Shown: in pieces, positions 33,656 through 50,984 of the stretch
Layout of the letters: the number at the start of each line of letters is the position of its first letter
How positions within the stretch are numbered: the first letter of the stretch is position 1
Source of the DNA: Ricinus communis
Lineage: Eukaryota; Streptophyta; Magnoliopsida; Malpighiales; Euphorbiaceae
Reading direction: 5' to 3'
DNA: 64,000 nt
Assembly (NCBI RefSeq): GCF_019578655.1
Contig: NC_063262.1
Coordinates: 21,831,582-21,895,581, forward strand
Notes under the pieces: model-generated
Told to the model about the DNA's origin: nothing
Seen by the model: the letters and a program-made list of their open reading frames with translations, nothing else
The model's database searches: none
Translations under genes and position numbers: made by a program

Positions 33656-34417
33656 CTACTTCTTGCAGTGGTCGCATCGCTCGCTCGTGCTCGCCCCTCC
33701 CCCTGTTCGGCTTCCTTCGGTGAGATTGGGGCGACGCGATGCAAAGGCTTGATTCTCCGCGAGTTGAAGAGAGGCCAAGGGATTCATTAGATTCCTTCGC
33801 GTCTCCTCGCACTGAACTGTTGCAATAACAGTGTCGATGTTCGGCAGTTCTGGGGACAGGAGGATTTGAGACCTCAAGCTCTCGCAGCTTGAGTCCAATC
33901 CTCCTAGGTAAGTAAATACGAGGTCATTCTCAGCTCGTTTTTGAATTTCTACTGCATCTGTTGAAGGAGGTAAGTAATTCTGAAGTTCTTCCCATCTCGT
34001 CAATATTTCTGTGGCATATTGCGAGCTTGATTTTGTGCCTTGTGTGATTCTGGCTAATTCCTGTTTAAGATTGAAAATATGAGCAAAATTTTGTTCATGG
34101 CCATATAGGCCTTTTACCTTGTCCCATATTGCTTTTGATGATTCCAGCAACATACAAAGCCTGAAAATTTGGGGCTCCATAGTGCTGGTAAGCAACGACA
34201 TGACCATGTGGTCTGTCGTCTGCCATTCTTCGATTTTTTCTGCTTCTTCTTCTGTCGGGGCTTCTGGTCTAGTAGGTTTGGGTTTGGGTTTAGTCCCTAT
34301 TACGAACCCTAATTTCTTTCTGCCACTAAGCCCTATGTAAAAGGATTTTGACCACTCGAAGTAATTTTGATTACCTCTCAAGATTATATTGGTCAATCTG
34401 TTATCATTTTGAGACAT
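33656..34417 (-). pseudogene. Copia gag with a stop codon inside the zinc knuckle
   Basis: 253 codons from the ATG at 34417. The UBN2-type gag shows NYFEWSKSFYIGLSGRKKLG, DHMVMSLLTSTMEPQI and FTYLGGLDSSCESLRSQIL. It ends CDHCKK-stop. Beyond the TAG the same frame reads GHNRARC, so the CX2CX3GHX4C knuckle would be complete but for that one codon. Later stops follow before the protease. Confidence 0.85.
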
Positions 34418-34504
34418 GATGATTTTCCAAAAAGGAATTCTGAGAATTTGGTTTTTGTTTGCTTTGATTGGTACTTCACAGGTTTGAATCCTGCTCTGAT
34501 ACCA

Positions 34505-34788
34505 TGTAGAAAATAGAAATGATGAATTTATTGATATGTAATTCTGATCTTTTAAAATTGATTGTGTTGGTATTTATATGTACATGTCCAACGGTAGCCT
34601 ATTCTACTTGGTTGCCTTAGTATTTCTGTCCAACGTCTCTTTCTTTTTCTGGGAAAGGTTGGAGCGGCCTTTCCCTGCCACAGGGATGGTTGCTCCCTTT
34701 CTTCAGGGCCTGTGATGAACTGCCCTGCACAGGCTTTTCTGCCTGTGCAGTGTCTGAGGCCATACTTGCTTTATTTCCTCTTTCAACA
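34505..34788 (-). repeat. 5' LTR of the 5-kb Copia
   Basis: 284 bp, the partner of 29757-30038. It contains a perfect 10-bp inverted repeat CTGCACAGGC / GCCTGTGCAG with a 6-base loop at 34725-34750. The tRNA-iMet primer-binding site touches its left edge. Confidence 0.95.
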
Positions 34789-34793
34789 CTAAA

Positions 34794-35844
34794 TCTCATT
34801 AAATTGTACTGATAGATCTCTCTCAATAATTAATCTTAACATATTTCTTAAAAATATTAAAATAATTAATCTAAATTTATAAATAAAAAATTTAGGTTTT
34901 ATTAGACTAAAACTTTTCTGTCTAAAAATTAGACACTTTAATATTTAAAAATTAAAGTTATAAACTATTCAAAGAATTTAAAGAAAACCAAATTTGAAGT
35001 TAAATTCTTAACTAAATAAAATACCTTATATAAGATTATACAAAAAAAAAAATATAAGATAATATTTTAATAATTAATTAATATTAAGCTAAAATAAAAA
35101 AGTTATAATTTAATCATATTTTAATATATAAATAAAAATTTAAAAAATTATATACAGAATTTGGAATCAACCATTAGGGATGATAATAATAAAGTAATAT
35201 TAATAAGAATATATAAATTCTTTTAAATTTCATTTAATATTTATATTCAACTAAGAATGTAATAGTACAAAGTAGAAAAATAGAAAGGTATTAAAACTAA
35301 TTATAAAAATAAAGAGGTTTATTATTATAATTTAAAAAAATACAAGGATGGTAAAAATAGTTAATATATTATAGTTATATTAGACATTTTATTTACATTT
35401 AATGGAATTAAAATATACAAATATTAAAATAATTATTAAAAATATAAAACCTACTAAAATAGTTTGATATATTTTAGGATACTAAAACAATTAAGTCTAT
35501 GTTTTATTTTAGTCAATTGCCAAATTTTTGTTTTATTTTAAAAAAAGTTATAAAAGAAACAAAAAAAATGCATCTTCATATTCAACATATTAAATAACAA
35601 ATATAAAATTTATTTCTAAAAGCATAAATATTATATAAAAACGAATTACAACAAATAAGATTTATAGGAAATAAATATAAAATAAAAATAAGATTCTAAT
35701 CTTGCAAAATATATTAACTTGTAAACATGAAATTTATTTAAAATGATGACTTACTTTATTAAATTTTAAATTCTATACAATCTTATATACTTCATTTTAA
35801 TGAAGATAATATTAAAGGTAAAATTTTAAAGTTTAGTAAATGCA
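34794..35844. other. AT-rich intergenic DNA
   Basis: Extremely AT-rich, with no ORF, RNA or repeat that I can define. Confidence 0.5.
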
Positions 35845-36345
35845 ATAGGCTTAATTATAATTTAAATATAGAATTTTATATTTTTTAATAATTTATTCAA
35901 TTGTTTCAAAATTCTAAAATTATTATATATTTTTTAATTTATTGTTAAAAATATATTTTGATAATAATTTTTAAAATTTCATAGTGAAAAAGATGACGTA
36001 AAAAATTAATTGTATTTAATAAAAAAATAAAAATTATGAATCAGTAAAAATAATTTATTCTAAACTTAATATTATAGTTATTAAAAATATCATATATGTG
36101 CAACTTTTTATATATTTTAAATTAAATATAATAAATTTTTTATTTATACACTAATTATTATATTAATAAGTATAATTTACTTGCCATGTTATTTTTTTAT
36201 TATAAAATTTTTAAAATTATTATTAAAAAATATTTTTATAACACAAACTAAAACATTTATTCTAGAATTCTAAAATAATTAAATAAAATTATTAACAATA
36301 TAAAATTAGTATTTAATTAATAATTAAGTCAATGCAATACGGTAA
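35845..36345. repeat. Dispersed AT-rich repeat C, copy 2
   Basis: It has the same landmark order as 28955-29425, including TTGTTTCAAAATTCTAAAAT, GTGAAAAAGATGA, AATAATTTATTCTAAACTTA and AATTAAATAAAATTATTA. It is followed by TGAATTGTAATTATCC, a phrase common in plant MITE flanks. Confidence 0.45.
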
Positions 36346-37216
36346 ACTTCAGGAGTGAATTGTAATTATCCTCAAAATTAATCTGACAGCTTCCTTTCCC
36401 AACAGAGCAAAGACAAAATCACGTGACATAAAAGTTGGCGTTTCTGTAAGGAGTTTCTTTTGTCGGTGAAAAGATGGGTAGAGAGTGATATTTACGGTTT
36501 CTATTTTTTGAACAAGAGTGAAATTTACGGTTGCATCTTTGAAAAATCACTCTAAAATCCGAATTGAGTTTCTCTATTAAAAGAAATCACTCATTTTCTC
36601 TTTACTAAATAAATCTTTTATTCTTATAAAAATTAAATTATATTAATTATAAATATAAATGGTGAAATGATATCTCATTATATATATTTATACTATTTTT
36701 TATATATTCGTTACATATTATAATTATAGATTATATTATTATCTTTATAATAATTAAATATTTATAATGTTAATAACAAATAAATTTAACTTTTATATTA
36801 TATTAAATTAAGCAGATATAAATTATCATTTTTATTGTCAGTTATTTCCAACCAATCTAGGCAAAGCATTTAAATTTTCCATTGTAAACCTATCGAGTAG
36901 TTGCATTCTGTAATTTTGTAAACTTAATTGGATTGGAAAACCAAGCAAGCTACTAATAGCTCACTAGTAAAAATACATCCTTACTACTTGTGAGCCTAGC
37001 ATCCTTCAAAATTAATAAAATAAATTACTAATAAATTTTTGACACAATTTTTTATCGAGAAATTTATTTAATACGGTCATTTTGTGAATTTTTCAAATAT
37101 ATAATTTGAATGAGTTACATCCATAGAGATCCACAACATACATTCTCGAATCTTTTTATAAATTTGGTAAATTAGGACCAAAAAGGAATAAATGTATCTA
37201 TTATAAGATACTCCAA
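36346..37216. other. Spacer with a CACGTG motif, no gene
   Basis: A less AT-rich patch near 36400-36560 contains TCACGTGACA around 36420. Nothing coding is attached to it in either direction, so I assign no function. Confidence 0.4.
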
Positions 37217-39422
37217 AAAATTAAAAGGCCTGTATTTATTGGCGATGATTCTGATAGAAGAATTGTTAAGTCATAAGATGTCATTTATTTTGAGGATAAT
37301 TTTTCTAAAGAAGAAAATGTGGATAAAGACTATCATCTATATGAGATGGAAGAAGAAGAAAAAGCTATTACAATTCAATAAGAAATTATTTTTCAAGAAG
37401 AGGAACCTAGCCCTATTCTTGACTGTGCAAGTGCACTAGGACTATCTCACCCATCTCAATTAGGTAAAAGAGTTGAGGTTGAGTCTGAGCCAATTTTAAT
37501 TAGTAAAAACAATAATCCTCAATTATAAAGGAGTATACGTTCTAAAACTACTAAAGAGCACTTTCAAATAGAAAAGAAGGCTTACACTATCATTCCTCAA
37601 TGATGATGAAGAACCTAAAATGGTTAAAGAAGCACTTAAATATCATGTAAAAGAAAATTGAAAGTTGCATTAAAAGAAGAAATGAAATCTATAAAAGCCA
37701 ATTAAGTTTGAAACTTGGTTGACTTATTGCCACGTAAAGCCATTGGAAATGATTCTTAAAATAAAACGTACGTCGAATGGTTCCATAATAGATACAAAGT
37801 TATATCTAATAAGAAGGTATAAACTATGAGGAAACTTTTTAACTCGTTAGATTTTTCTCCATTTGCTTAGTTTTAGCTATTATTGCAAATTTAGATTTAG
37901 AATTGCATCAAATGAATATAAAAATAACTTTTTTCAATGGAGAGCTAGATGAAAAAATCTACACGGCACAACATGTAGATTTTATTATTGAAGACTAAGA
38001 GCGCAAAGTTTGCAAGCTCCACAGTCATCCAAATAGTGGTACCTCAGATTTCATAAAGTCATTTTGACTTATGACTTTAAAATGGTTGATGAGAATCATT
38101 GTGTTTATGTCAAAGGATCAAATGACAATTTTACAATTCTATCTCTTTATATTAATGACATTTTAATAGCTGAAAATGACAAGGAGTATGTAATGGATAT
38201 CAAACAATGGTTATCCACATATTTTGACATGAAAGATATGGATGAGGGTGAGGCTGATTACATATTAAGAATTAAAATTAAAAGAAATTATTTAAAGAAA
38301 CTCTTGTGTCAAAAAATGAGGTTTTGAGTCTTAATATGTGTCCTAAGAATCCATAAGAAGAAAAGAAAATGCCCATTATACCATATTCTACTATTGTAGG
38401 AAATCTTATGTATATTATGATATGCACTCTCTATGATATATATTTTGATGTTGGACTAGCTAGTCGGTCGAGAGCACTGAAAAGTTGTAGAAAGGACAAT
38501 AAGATATCTCAAAGGCATTATGGATTATTGTTTATATTATCAAGGGTCAGAATCACGTCTAATCGGGTATCTAAGGCTGATTGGGGAAGAGACCTTGATC
38601 AACGTAAATCAACCTATGGTTATGCTTTCTTACTTAATAAAGGCATTTTTTTCTTATCACAAGAAACATACTAGTATAGCCTTATCGACAATGGAAGCTG
38701 AATTCATTGTATGTTCAACTGTTGTACAAGAAGTAGTTTGGTTGATATGATTCTTTAGAAATTTGAATTTTTAAAATGACTGTGATGGAGCCATTATAGT
38801 CTATTATAAGGTTGAGCATGAACGGTCCAATTCGGTTATCTGTAAATCACTAGTACTGTACCAAATTTCAGTTCTTTTAAAATTTAAAGTACTAGTACTA
38901 TACCAAACATAAATGACACCATTATTAATTGAACCATTTTTTCGGTTTTTTGTTATTTTCGGTTCTAATATTAAGAGAAAATACAACTTTAAATCTTACC
39001 TTTAATCAAATACATTAAAAAAATATGATTGACATCCGAATGAAACTAGTATGGGAATTAAACAGAATTGTAATCACATTCTTGAACAATATGTTTTGTA
39101 ATTTAGTCTACTTGCAAATATAATCATTTAATATTCAATTATAAACTATTAAAATATCTGCTTTTGCTAGCATAATAATATTTCACAGATGGCTAACATA
39201 AAAATAAAAAATTACAAACTTTATATAGCACTAAATATAAGTCCAATTTTAAGATACGGCTGAGTTAGGGTTTGTAAATCAAGAGTTTAAGTATGAGAAT
39301 AAGTCTATGAATTAAAATTTGAGATATGTAGCTTGCTACTGTAGTAGATGATATTAGTGAGAAAAATTAGAGCTTAAATATATAGTAAATTAGTAATAAA
39401 TATACGCAAATACAACAAATAA

Positions 39423-39466
<44 letters not shown>

Positions 39467-39916
39467 TATATGTACAAAAATTCGGTTCTACAGTTTGGTC
39501 CGAATCAGTACAAAATGGCTTGGTTCTGGTACGGTTATAATTAAATAACCAGTACCATACCGTAATAGTAAAATATTTTTAGATCAGTTCAGTTATAAAA
39601 ACTTTTGGTTATTTCGATTCTAGTACTTTTCGGTATATGGTTATTCATTTTAGGCGGGAATCACCGATATTTATGCTCAACCTTAGTCTATTATGATAAT
39701 CAAGCAACAATTGTTTTCACGAAAAATCCCAAATACCATAGTAAAACTAAACACATTGATACCAAGTACAACTATGTTAGAGACATTTTTGCTAAACGAA
39801 AAGTAGTTGTACAATATATTTCTATGCACCAATTGGTTGTTGATCCCCTTACTAAGCTAATATCAATAGATATTTTTCTTGTACATATGAGTTCTCTTAA
39901 AATACGTGGAATCTAG
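37217..39916 (+). pseudogene. Heavily decayed Copia pol, split by a hAT-type element
   Basis: Scattered frames show the integrase-RT linker (near 37260-37400) and RT pieces (FFNGELDEKIYT for the NAFLNGEL block). A YVDD-equivalent, SLYINDILIAEND, is near 38145, and YFDMKDMDEGEADYIL near 38220. RNase H parts IALSTMEAEFI (38675) and, beyond the 38807-39685 insertion, YYDNQATIVFTKNPKYHSKTKHI (39690-39760) follow. Stops are dense, so this is one of the oldest elements here. No LTR could be defined. Confidence 0.8.
38807..39685. mobile_element. hAT-type element, family B, copy 1, nested in Copia RNase H
   Basis: The ends TAAGGTTGAGCAT and ATGCTCAACCTTA are inverted repeats. The flanks carry a perfect 8-bp target duplication GTCTATTA (38799-38806 and 39686-39693). 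The arms contain multiple GGTTCGGT/ACCGTA-like motifs, and the core includes a (TA)n tract near 39426-39459. There is no transposase. It interrupts the Copia RNase H codons exactly, so it inserted later than that element. A longer relative is at 53094-54778. Confidence 0.85.
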
Positions 39917-41412
39917 ATAATTGATTATCAAACATTATTGAGCTTATATTATACTATTTCTTAAATAAAAATAATTCATTATTATGTTCATGAATATTTT
40001 AACATTTATTTCAGTAGCATATACACATCATATATTGCTTTATTAAAGGATCTTAATAAAATAATGTAACACAGGTTCTAGATTCACTCATTCACACGAG
40101 TAATCACCTCTATCATTAAATTGCAAGAAGAGATGAGACGCTATGATAGAATTATCATCTCAAAATAAAATGAGATAAGGTTATATCTATGAATACATTC
40201 GATTTGGATTACCTACATCCAGATAATCTATGAAAGCTAAAATTGAATTTTTAATTTTAACCTGCTAAAAGTGAGAACACAAAGAATTTATATTAGGCTC
40301 TAAGTAGCGAATAAACTTAGATCTGTACAATATTTTATTAAATATCATGGAAATAGAAAATATTGTAACACGTAATTCACACCATGTATGCTTATTCAAC
40401 TAAGAAGGCGGCCAGAGATTAATCCTTTACTTTTCCATTGTGTGAACCCTTGAGGATATCGAGTATCCTCATATGTGTGTCCTTATACTTTTTACTAGTA
40501 TTTATATTTTATACTTTGTTTTATTGTCTTATCATGTTGTCTATGGTTATGGATGATTCAACTTATAGAACATGTCTATAAAAGCAGCTAAGTATGAATT
40601 GCAAATCTCGAGTGAACAAAGAAGATCTTGTCAAGTATATTCATTGGCTAATTAATCTTTTCACTTAATAGAAGAATACATTGATTATGAATATGCATAA
40701 TTGATATATATATAACATGCTTTTTAAGGGATTAAAAGATAACATGATAACTCAATATGATAAGTCTAGGGCACTGCGAGAATAACTAATTATTTTTTAT
40801 TTATTTGTTGGACCTATTATGTTATTCCTAACATATGCATATACTCACTCTATTGTGTTAATTATCATTATAATTAACCTAAGTGCAAATTTGCTTACTA
40901 GGTTGCACGACCCATTTACTTGTATGATAATTTATATATTGTTAAAATTCAAAGAATCTCGCAATATGTCTATCTATCATGTACGAGTGGAAGATATTGA
41001 AATTTGGATCGAGTAGTGCATGACGGATTGACCCGGACCCATCAAACCTTCCCATCTAATTATCCATTATATTAATTATAATGATAATTATTAATTAATT
41101 AAATTTAATTAAGAATGCGGTTACCAATACAAGGAAAACTAAATCCACTTTAAAGTGGATATATGTGTGGTTAACAAATAGAAGAACTCTTTTACACATC
41201 GATAGTTAAAATAAAATCTCTTTGAAAGTTTTCTAGCAATACAACTTTTAAAATTGGATCGTGAAACAAATATACATCTCCTTTCTGATTTTATATGAGA
41301 CTTAGTATTAACTATCACACTTATATGATTATAAAAAAAGTAAGTGATTTTCTCTTCATTATTATTTAACCCCATAAAACAACACAATATGGAAATTTGT
41401 TTGTATTTGCTA
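39917..41412. other. AT-rich DNA, possibly old Copia 3' sequence
   Basis: It follows the end of the decayed Copia pol. It may contain its untranslated region and LTR, but no second LTR exists to confirm this. I see no host gene. Confidence 0.4.
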
Positions 41413-41516
41413 GCTTAAAGGTGGCATAGGAGTATGTTTCTGGAAGTTGCTCAAGGTCTAATTTCTTATCTTCCAGAGCAGGCTATGGACATAGATCCTA
41501 TGTTTTTGTTGCTGGA

Positions 41517-42087
41517 TAGGGCTGATAATTTTTCATACGACCCAATTAAACGACACAACACGTATTTAAACAGATTTAGATTTAAGATAAATAGGTTTGG
41601 ATTATAAACAGGTCAACCCGTTTATGACATGTAAAAAGACTAGGTTTAAATATGTTGATCTATGTAACCTGCGAATGACATGAATAAATACGCTTATTTA
41701 AATGGATTCATAGATTAACAAGTATATACTGATATATATAAACACGTTTAAACATATTTATTGTCACTTTTCATATATTAATATAAAAAATTTTAAAAAT
41801 AATTTATACATATATAACTATATTTTAAAATAATAATTCAAATTTTAATCGTTTTATAATTAAATATATAAATTCTTTAAAATTATAATGGTTAGTTTTT
41901 ATTTTAAGATATAACTTTAGAAATTTAATTTATTAAAAGGGTTAACAGATCGGCCCATTTAACCTGGTTAATAAACATATTTTTATTTAAATTTAATATT
42001 TTAATCTAATTAATTAGTCAGATTGTATTTGAACTAATTATTTTTATATTATATAAATATCTCGATATGACACAACCCGCAACCCTA
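41517..42087. mobile_element. Probable hAT-like non-autonomous element
   Basis: It starts TAGGGCTGATAA and ends CGCAACCCTA, imperfect inverted ends of the TAGGG..CCCTA type. The interior has alternating phrases such as GACCCAATTAAACGACACAAC, AACCCGTTTATGACATG and ATGACACAACCCGC, characteristic of a common plant repeat. The candidate 8-base flanks (TTGCTGGA and TTACTAAG) match at only 4 positions, so the target duplication is eroded or absent. Confidence 0.5.
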
Positions 42088-42352
42088 TTACTAAGGGATA
42101 TTGATTCTATGTGTTTTATATCTTCTAGAGCAAGTTGTCGACTTGAATCCTTTATTACTACTGCTTGAGAATACTGGCTCTATTGTGTTTTATGTCTTCT
42201 TTTTGTTTTCAATTTTGCTCATAGGACGGTCAATCAATCTAGTTGTTCATTATTTAGCAAAACGGGCTCATGCCTATGATTATATTATTTTGATGGAAGA
42301 AGTGCCTTTAGTAGTGCAGGATGTTGTTTTGAATGATTCAATGCTTTCTTGA
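42088..42352 (+). pseudogene. LINE RNase H domain fragment
   Basis: The plus frame reads GRSINLVVHYLAKRAHAYDYIILMEEVPLVV, which matches the end of the RNase H domain in plant non-LTR elements (typically 'N.VAH.LAKxA...WMEEVP'). An upstream piece, EQVVDLNPLLLLLE, is echoed at about 41470-41515 (EQAMDIDPMFLLLD) on the other side of the 41517-42087 insertion. Either two fragments or a local duplication is present. Confidence 0.55.
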
Positions 42353-42519
42353 GTCTAATGAAGTTATATTTTCATAAAGAAAAACTTTGGTGACTAGTAA
42401 ATTATACATCAACATCCAAATTCACTTATTATTGAGTATGTTTCTAGTGCTCGTGAGTTAAAAAAAAACGTACATGAAGAGATCTTACGATTTTTCTTTC
42501 AAGACCAAATCAAGCAAAA

Positions 42520-42770
42520 AGTATAATTGGATCCATGAATTTTAATTTTTTTCTATAATTAATTCCTCATATTTAAAATGTTGAAATTGGTGTCACTAAA
42601 CTTTTAAATTAATAAGTGTTTGTCCGTATTTTATAAGCGTAGCATGCAAATATTTATTTAATAATAAAATAATAAAAATAGAATGGCAAAAATATAATTG
42701 GGCTTCTGAATTGTAATTTTTTTATTTATTTTATAATTAAATTCTTTATATTTAAAACGGTAGAATCATA
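42520..42770. repeat. Diverged local duplication, AT-rich
   Basis: Two related segments, starting AAAGTATAATTGGATCC near 42517 and AAATATAATTGGGCTTC near 42690, share the order 'gaatttTAATTTTTT', 'ATAATTAA' and 'ATATTTAAAA'. There is no coding content. Confidence 0.4.
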
Positions 42771-43842
42771 CTCTCTTATTTTACAATTTTATGTCACAAT
42801 ACAGTGCATTCATTATTCAACTCCAATACTTTTTACTTTTTTATTTTTATCTTTTCCATTTTTGCCATTCCTATTTTATCTCTTCTTTTTCTTCTTCTCC
42901 TCCTCAGACAATCGTTTAAAGAAAACACCTAAAATAAAAGAAACAAATTATTTCTTGTCAATAAATTGAACTAACCCGCGGTCTCTGGACACAAAATCCA
43001 CTTATATTCAAAGGTCTATGTATCAAATGTTTGTATGAAAAGTAATAATTAAAGAAAAGACTACATCCTTCATCATAGAAAGATATCTAACTATAAATTT
43101 ACAGAGAAAGAAAGAGAGGGAGGGTTAAGAAGGTTGAGAAGCCTTTACAAGATTGTGGAAGTATTAGAGAGAGAAATATCCATTTAAATTCCAGTCACAT
43201 GTCAACTCTACCGGAAGTTAAGGGACTTACAGAAGTTATCTTCAAGAGTGGATTTTTTTTTTTTTTTTTTTTTTTTTTGTGTTTTTCTTGGGTTTACTTT
43301 TATGTGTTTAATTTCTTTGAAAATATATTTAGTAAAAATAGTTTATAAAAAAATTAAAAATCGGTCATTAAGAACTTTTAAATTTTTATATTTTTGGAGA
43401 TAAGACTTGATGACAATCTTAAACAGAGTCTAAATAAGCAATCATGCAAAAAATTCCTTTTGAAAAAGAAAGTAAGTGATTTTTATGTATCAAAATTAAT
43501 TAGAACAAGTTTACATGTTCATACCTTTTACAATTACTTTTACTCAAACGCCTTTAGTAATCTGCGCTCCATTCAATTTTGTTCTCTTTTTTCTTTTTCT
43601 TTCCTTTCTTCTCCAGTCTCCTTCGATCAAATTCAAAAATTCAATAGAGTTTTTTTAATTTATATGTTCCTACTAATACAAAAGTGTCACAATGAGTCAG
43701 TATTAAATATTTATCCATAATATATATATCCACATTGACTTTTAAAATTCAAACTATGAGAGAAACTTTAAAAGAAAAAAATTGAAATTGCCGTCCCCAA
43801 CAGAAGCAGCAAAAGTAATTATCTTCCACTTGTTCGAAACAA
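42771..43842. other. Upstream flank of AUG2, with a poly-T tract
   Basis: A T homopolymer of about 26 bases lies at 43253-43278. A 108-codon open frame at 43394-43720 has no domain. The last 150 bases before 43843 are presumably the AUG2 5' UTR; an in-frame TAA at 43816 precedes the start codon. Confidence 0.4.
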
Positions 43843-49540
<5,698 letters not shown>

Positions 49541-50538
49541 TAAAGAGGATAATGATATTATGTTTTCCTTTGAATGAAATTTTTATGTACAATATTTTCA
49601 CTGCAATGAATCCTTCATGATCTTGCATCAGAAGCCTTATACAGCATGAAACCTTCATTTGCTTGTGCAGTTAAAATTATAAATCATCTGTTAATTCTGG
49701 TAGCACTGATATTTTTGGTACCTATATATTGCCGTCATTTGTTGTATGTTCCATATTGAATATTTCTACTTTCTAGCAGTCTTTAATGGTTCACCCTGGT
49801 TACCTAAACGTTTGGTTTCTTTTCATATTTCACCTTGTTATTGCTTTATTTGATTGAGGAGCAGCATACCTGGTTAATGGTAAGATATGGATAGAAAAGA
49901 GGCAAATGATTGAGAGGCAAATGCTCTTTTAATTGTTGGCCTTCTTGCCTTGCCATACAAAGCATATGCATGAAAATGGTTGGCTATTTGTTGGACAAAA
50001 GAAGAGACTATCATTTCTTTTTTTGCCGGAGTTAGAGTTATAAAAGAACTAAGCTTCTCATGAACTACTCGTAGCCTTTGAACTCATTTATTGAAACTCA
50101 TTCCGAGTTCAAATTAGACAAAGTTAGGTATGTTAATAGGCTTATGAGGCAGATCATAAAATATAGTATATAATGTTTAATTTGTAAGCGACACAGTACA
50201 CATTGTGCTGATTGAGCCATTGTCGAAGTTCCAACTAGAAAAAGAACTCCAAAAAACATGACATGTCAATAAAGAAAAAAAAAGTTTCAGATCCTTTCAG
50301 GCCAATAGTTCGGAAATGCTTTGAACTATTGGAAAAGGTGTCTCTAAAGCAATAATTTGGGGCCCTTGCCATTGGCAAACGCATATGGAAGTGGGCTAGG
50401 ATGTGATGTTTCAACTTTCATAATCTTGATTTCTCAAATGGTTTCTGTTGTAGGTGGATGCTGCTTCTGCTGCAACGCTTTCATGAAAACAGTAGGGGAA
50501 GTTATTAGAGGGGTTGGCAGATGCTTGTATGTTGATAC
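49541..50538. other. AUG2 3' flank
   Basis: The first part is probably 3' UTR. The rest shows no gene: an 81-codon open frame at 50357-50602 runs into the MITE and has no domain. Confidence 0.5.
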
Positions 50539-50546
50539 TTGGTGGG

Positions 50547-50976
50547 TAGACCTGTTCATGGGCCTGGGTATCCGCTTGGCCCGCTCAAGCCCGCTTGTCT
50601 AAGCCTGGCCCGGTTCGGCCCGATATCTAGCTTAGTTAGAAAAAAATGAAATGTCATACTATCACTCAAATATGTGACCTTCAACTTATAATTAAGTGTT
50701 ATATACCACTTAGCTACATATTATTTCTGTTTATAATTTTATTGTTATTAATAATATATTAAACAAAACAAAATCTTAAATCTAAATGTAACTGCAATTT
50801 GGGACAGGTTTAATAATTGGTCGGGCTGAACCGGGCCGAGCTTTTCAAAAAATTTCAGACTCGGACTTGGACTCAGAGATATTAAAGAATTCTCGGGCCT
50901 GAGCGGGCTCGAGCTTGTCCAAAATCAAGTCAGGCTCGGCCCGAGCCCGCCCAGGCCCGGTCCATGAACAGGTCTA
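50547..50976. mobile_element. hAT-type MITE, family A, copy 2
   Basis: The left end TAGACCTGTTCATGGGCC and the right end GGTCCATGAACAGGTCTA are inverted, and the arms and centre match 21037-21469 throughout. The 8-bp flanks TTGGTGGG (50539-50546) and TTAGTGGG (50977-50984) agree at 7 of 8 positions. The minus-strand core keeps an A-box-like TAGCTAAGTGG, while its B-box has decayed, the reverse of copy 1. Confidence 0.85.
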
Positions 50977-50984
50977 TTAGTGGG

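Larger units (their letters stand above)
29757..34788 (-). mobile_element. Full-length but mutated Copia retrotransposon, 5.03 kb
   Basis: Two LTRs (29757-30038 and 34505-34788), each TGT...ACA, flank the element. The target duplication CTAAA sits on both sides. The primer-binding site TGGTATCAGAGC (34504-34493) abuts the 5' LTR, and the polypurine tract TTGAGGGGGAG (30049-30039) abuts the 3' LTR. The minus-strand order is gag, protease, integrase, RT, RNase H, as in Copia. I count roughly a dozen substitutions between the LTRs (about 4-5%), so the insertion is older than the one in the AUG2 intron. Stops and frameshifts in every domain make it non-autonomous. Confidence 0.95.

Noticed and set aside
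36400..36560. Promoter around the CACGTG at 36420
   Set aside because: No gene follows in either direction, so a lone hexamer is not enough.
43394..43720. 108-codon plus-strand open frame upstream of AUG2
   Set aside because: No domain; stop-free by chance in pyrimidine-rich DNA.
50357..50602. 81-codon open frame with a Cys-rich patch
   Set aside because: It runs into the end of the hAT-type MITE, has no family match and is on neither side of a splice signal.
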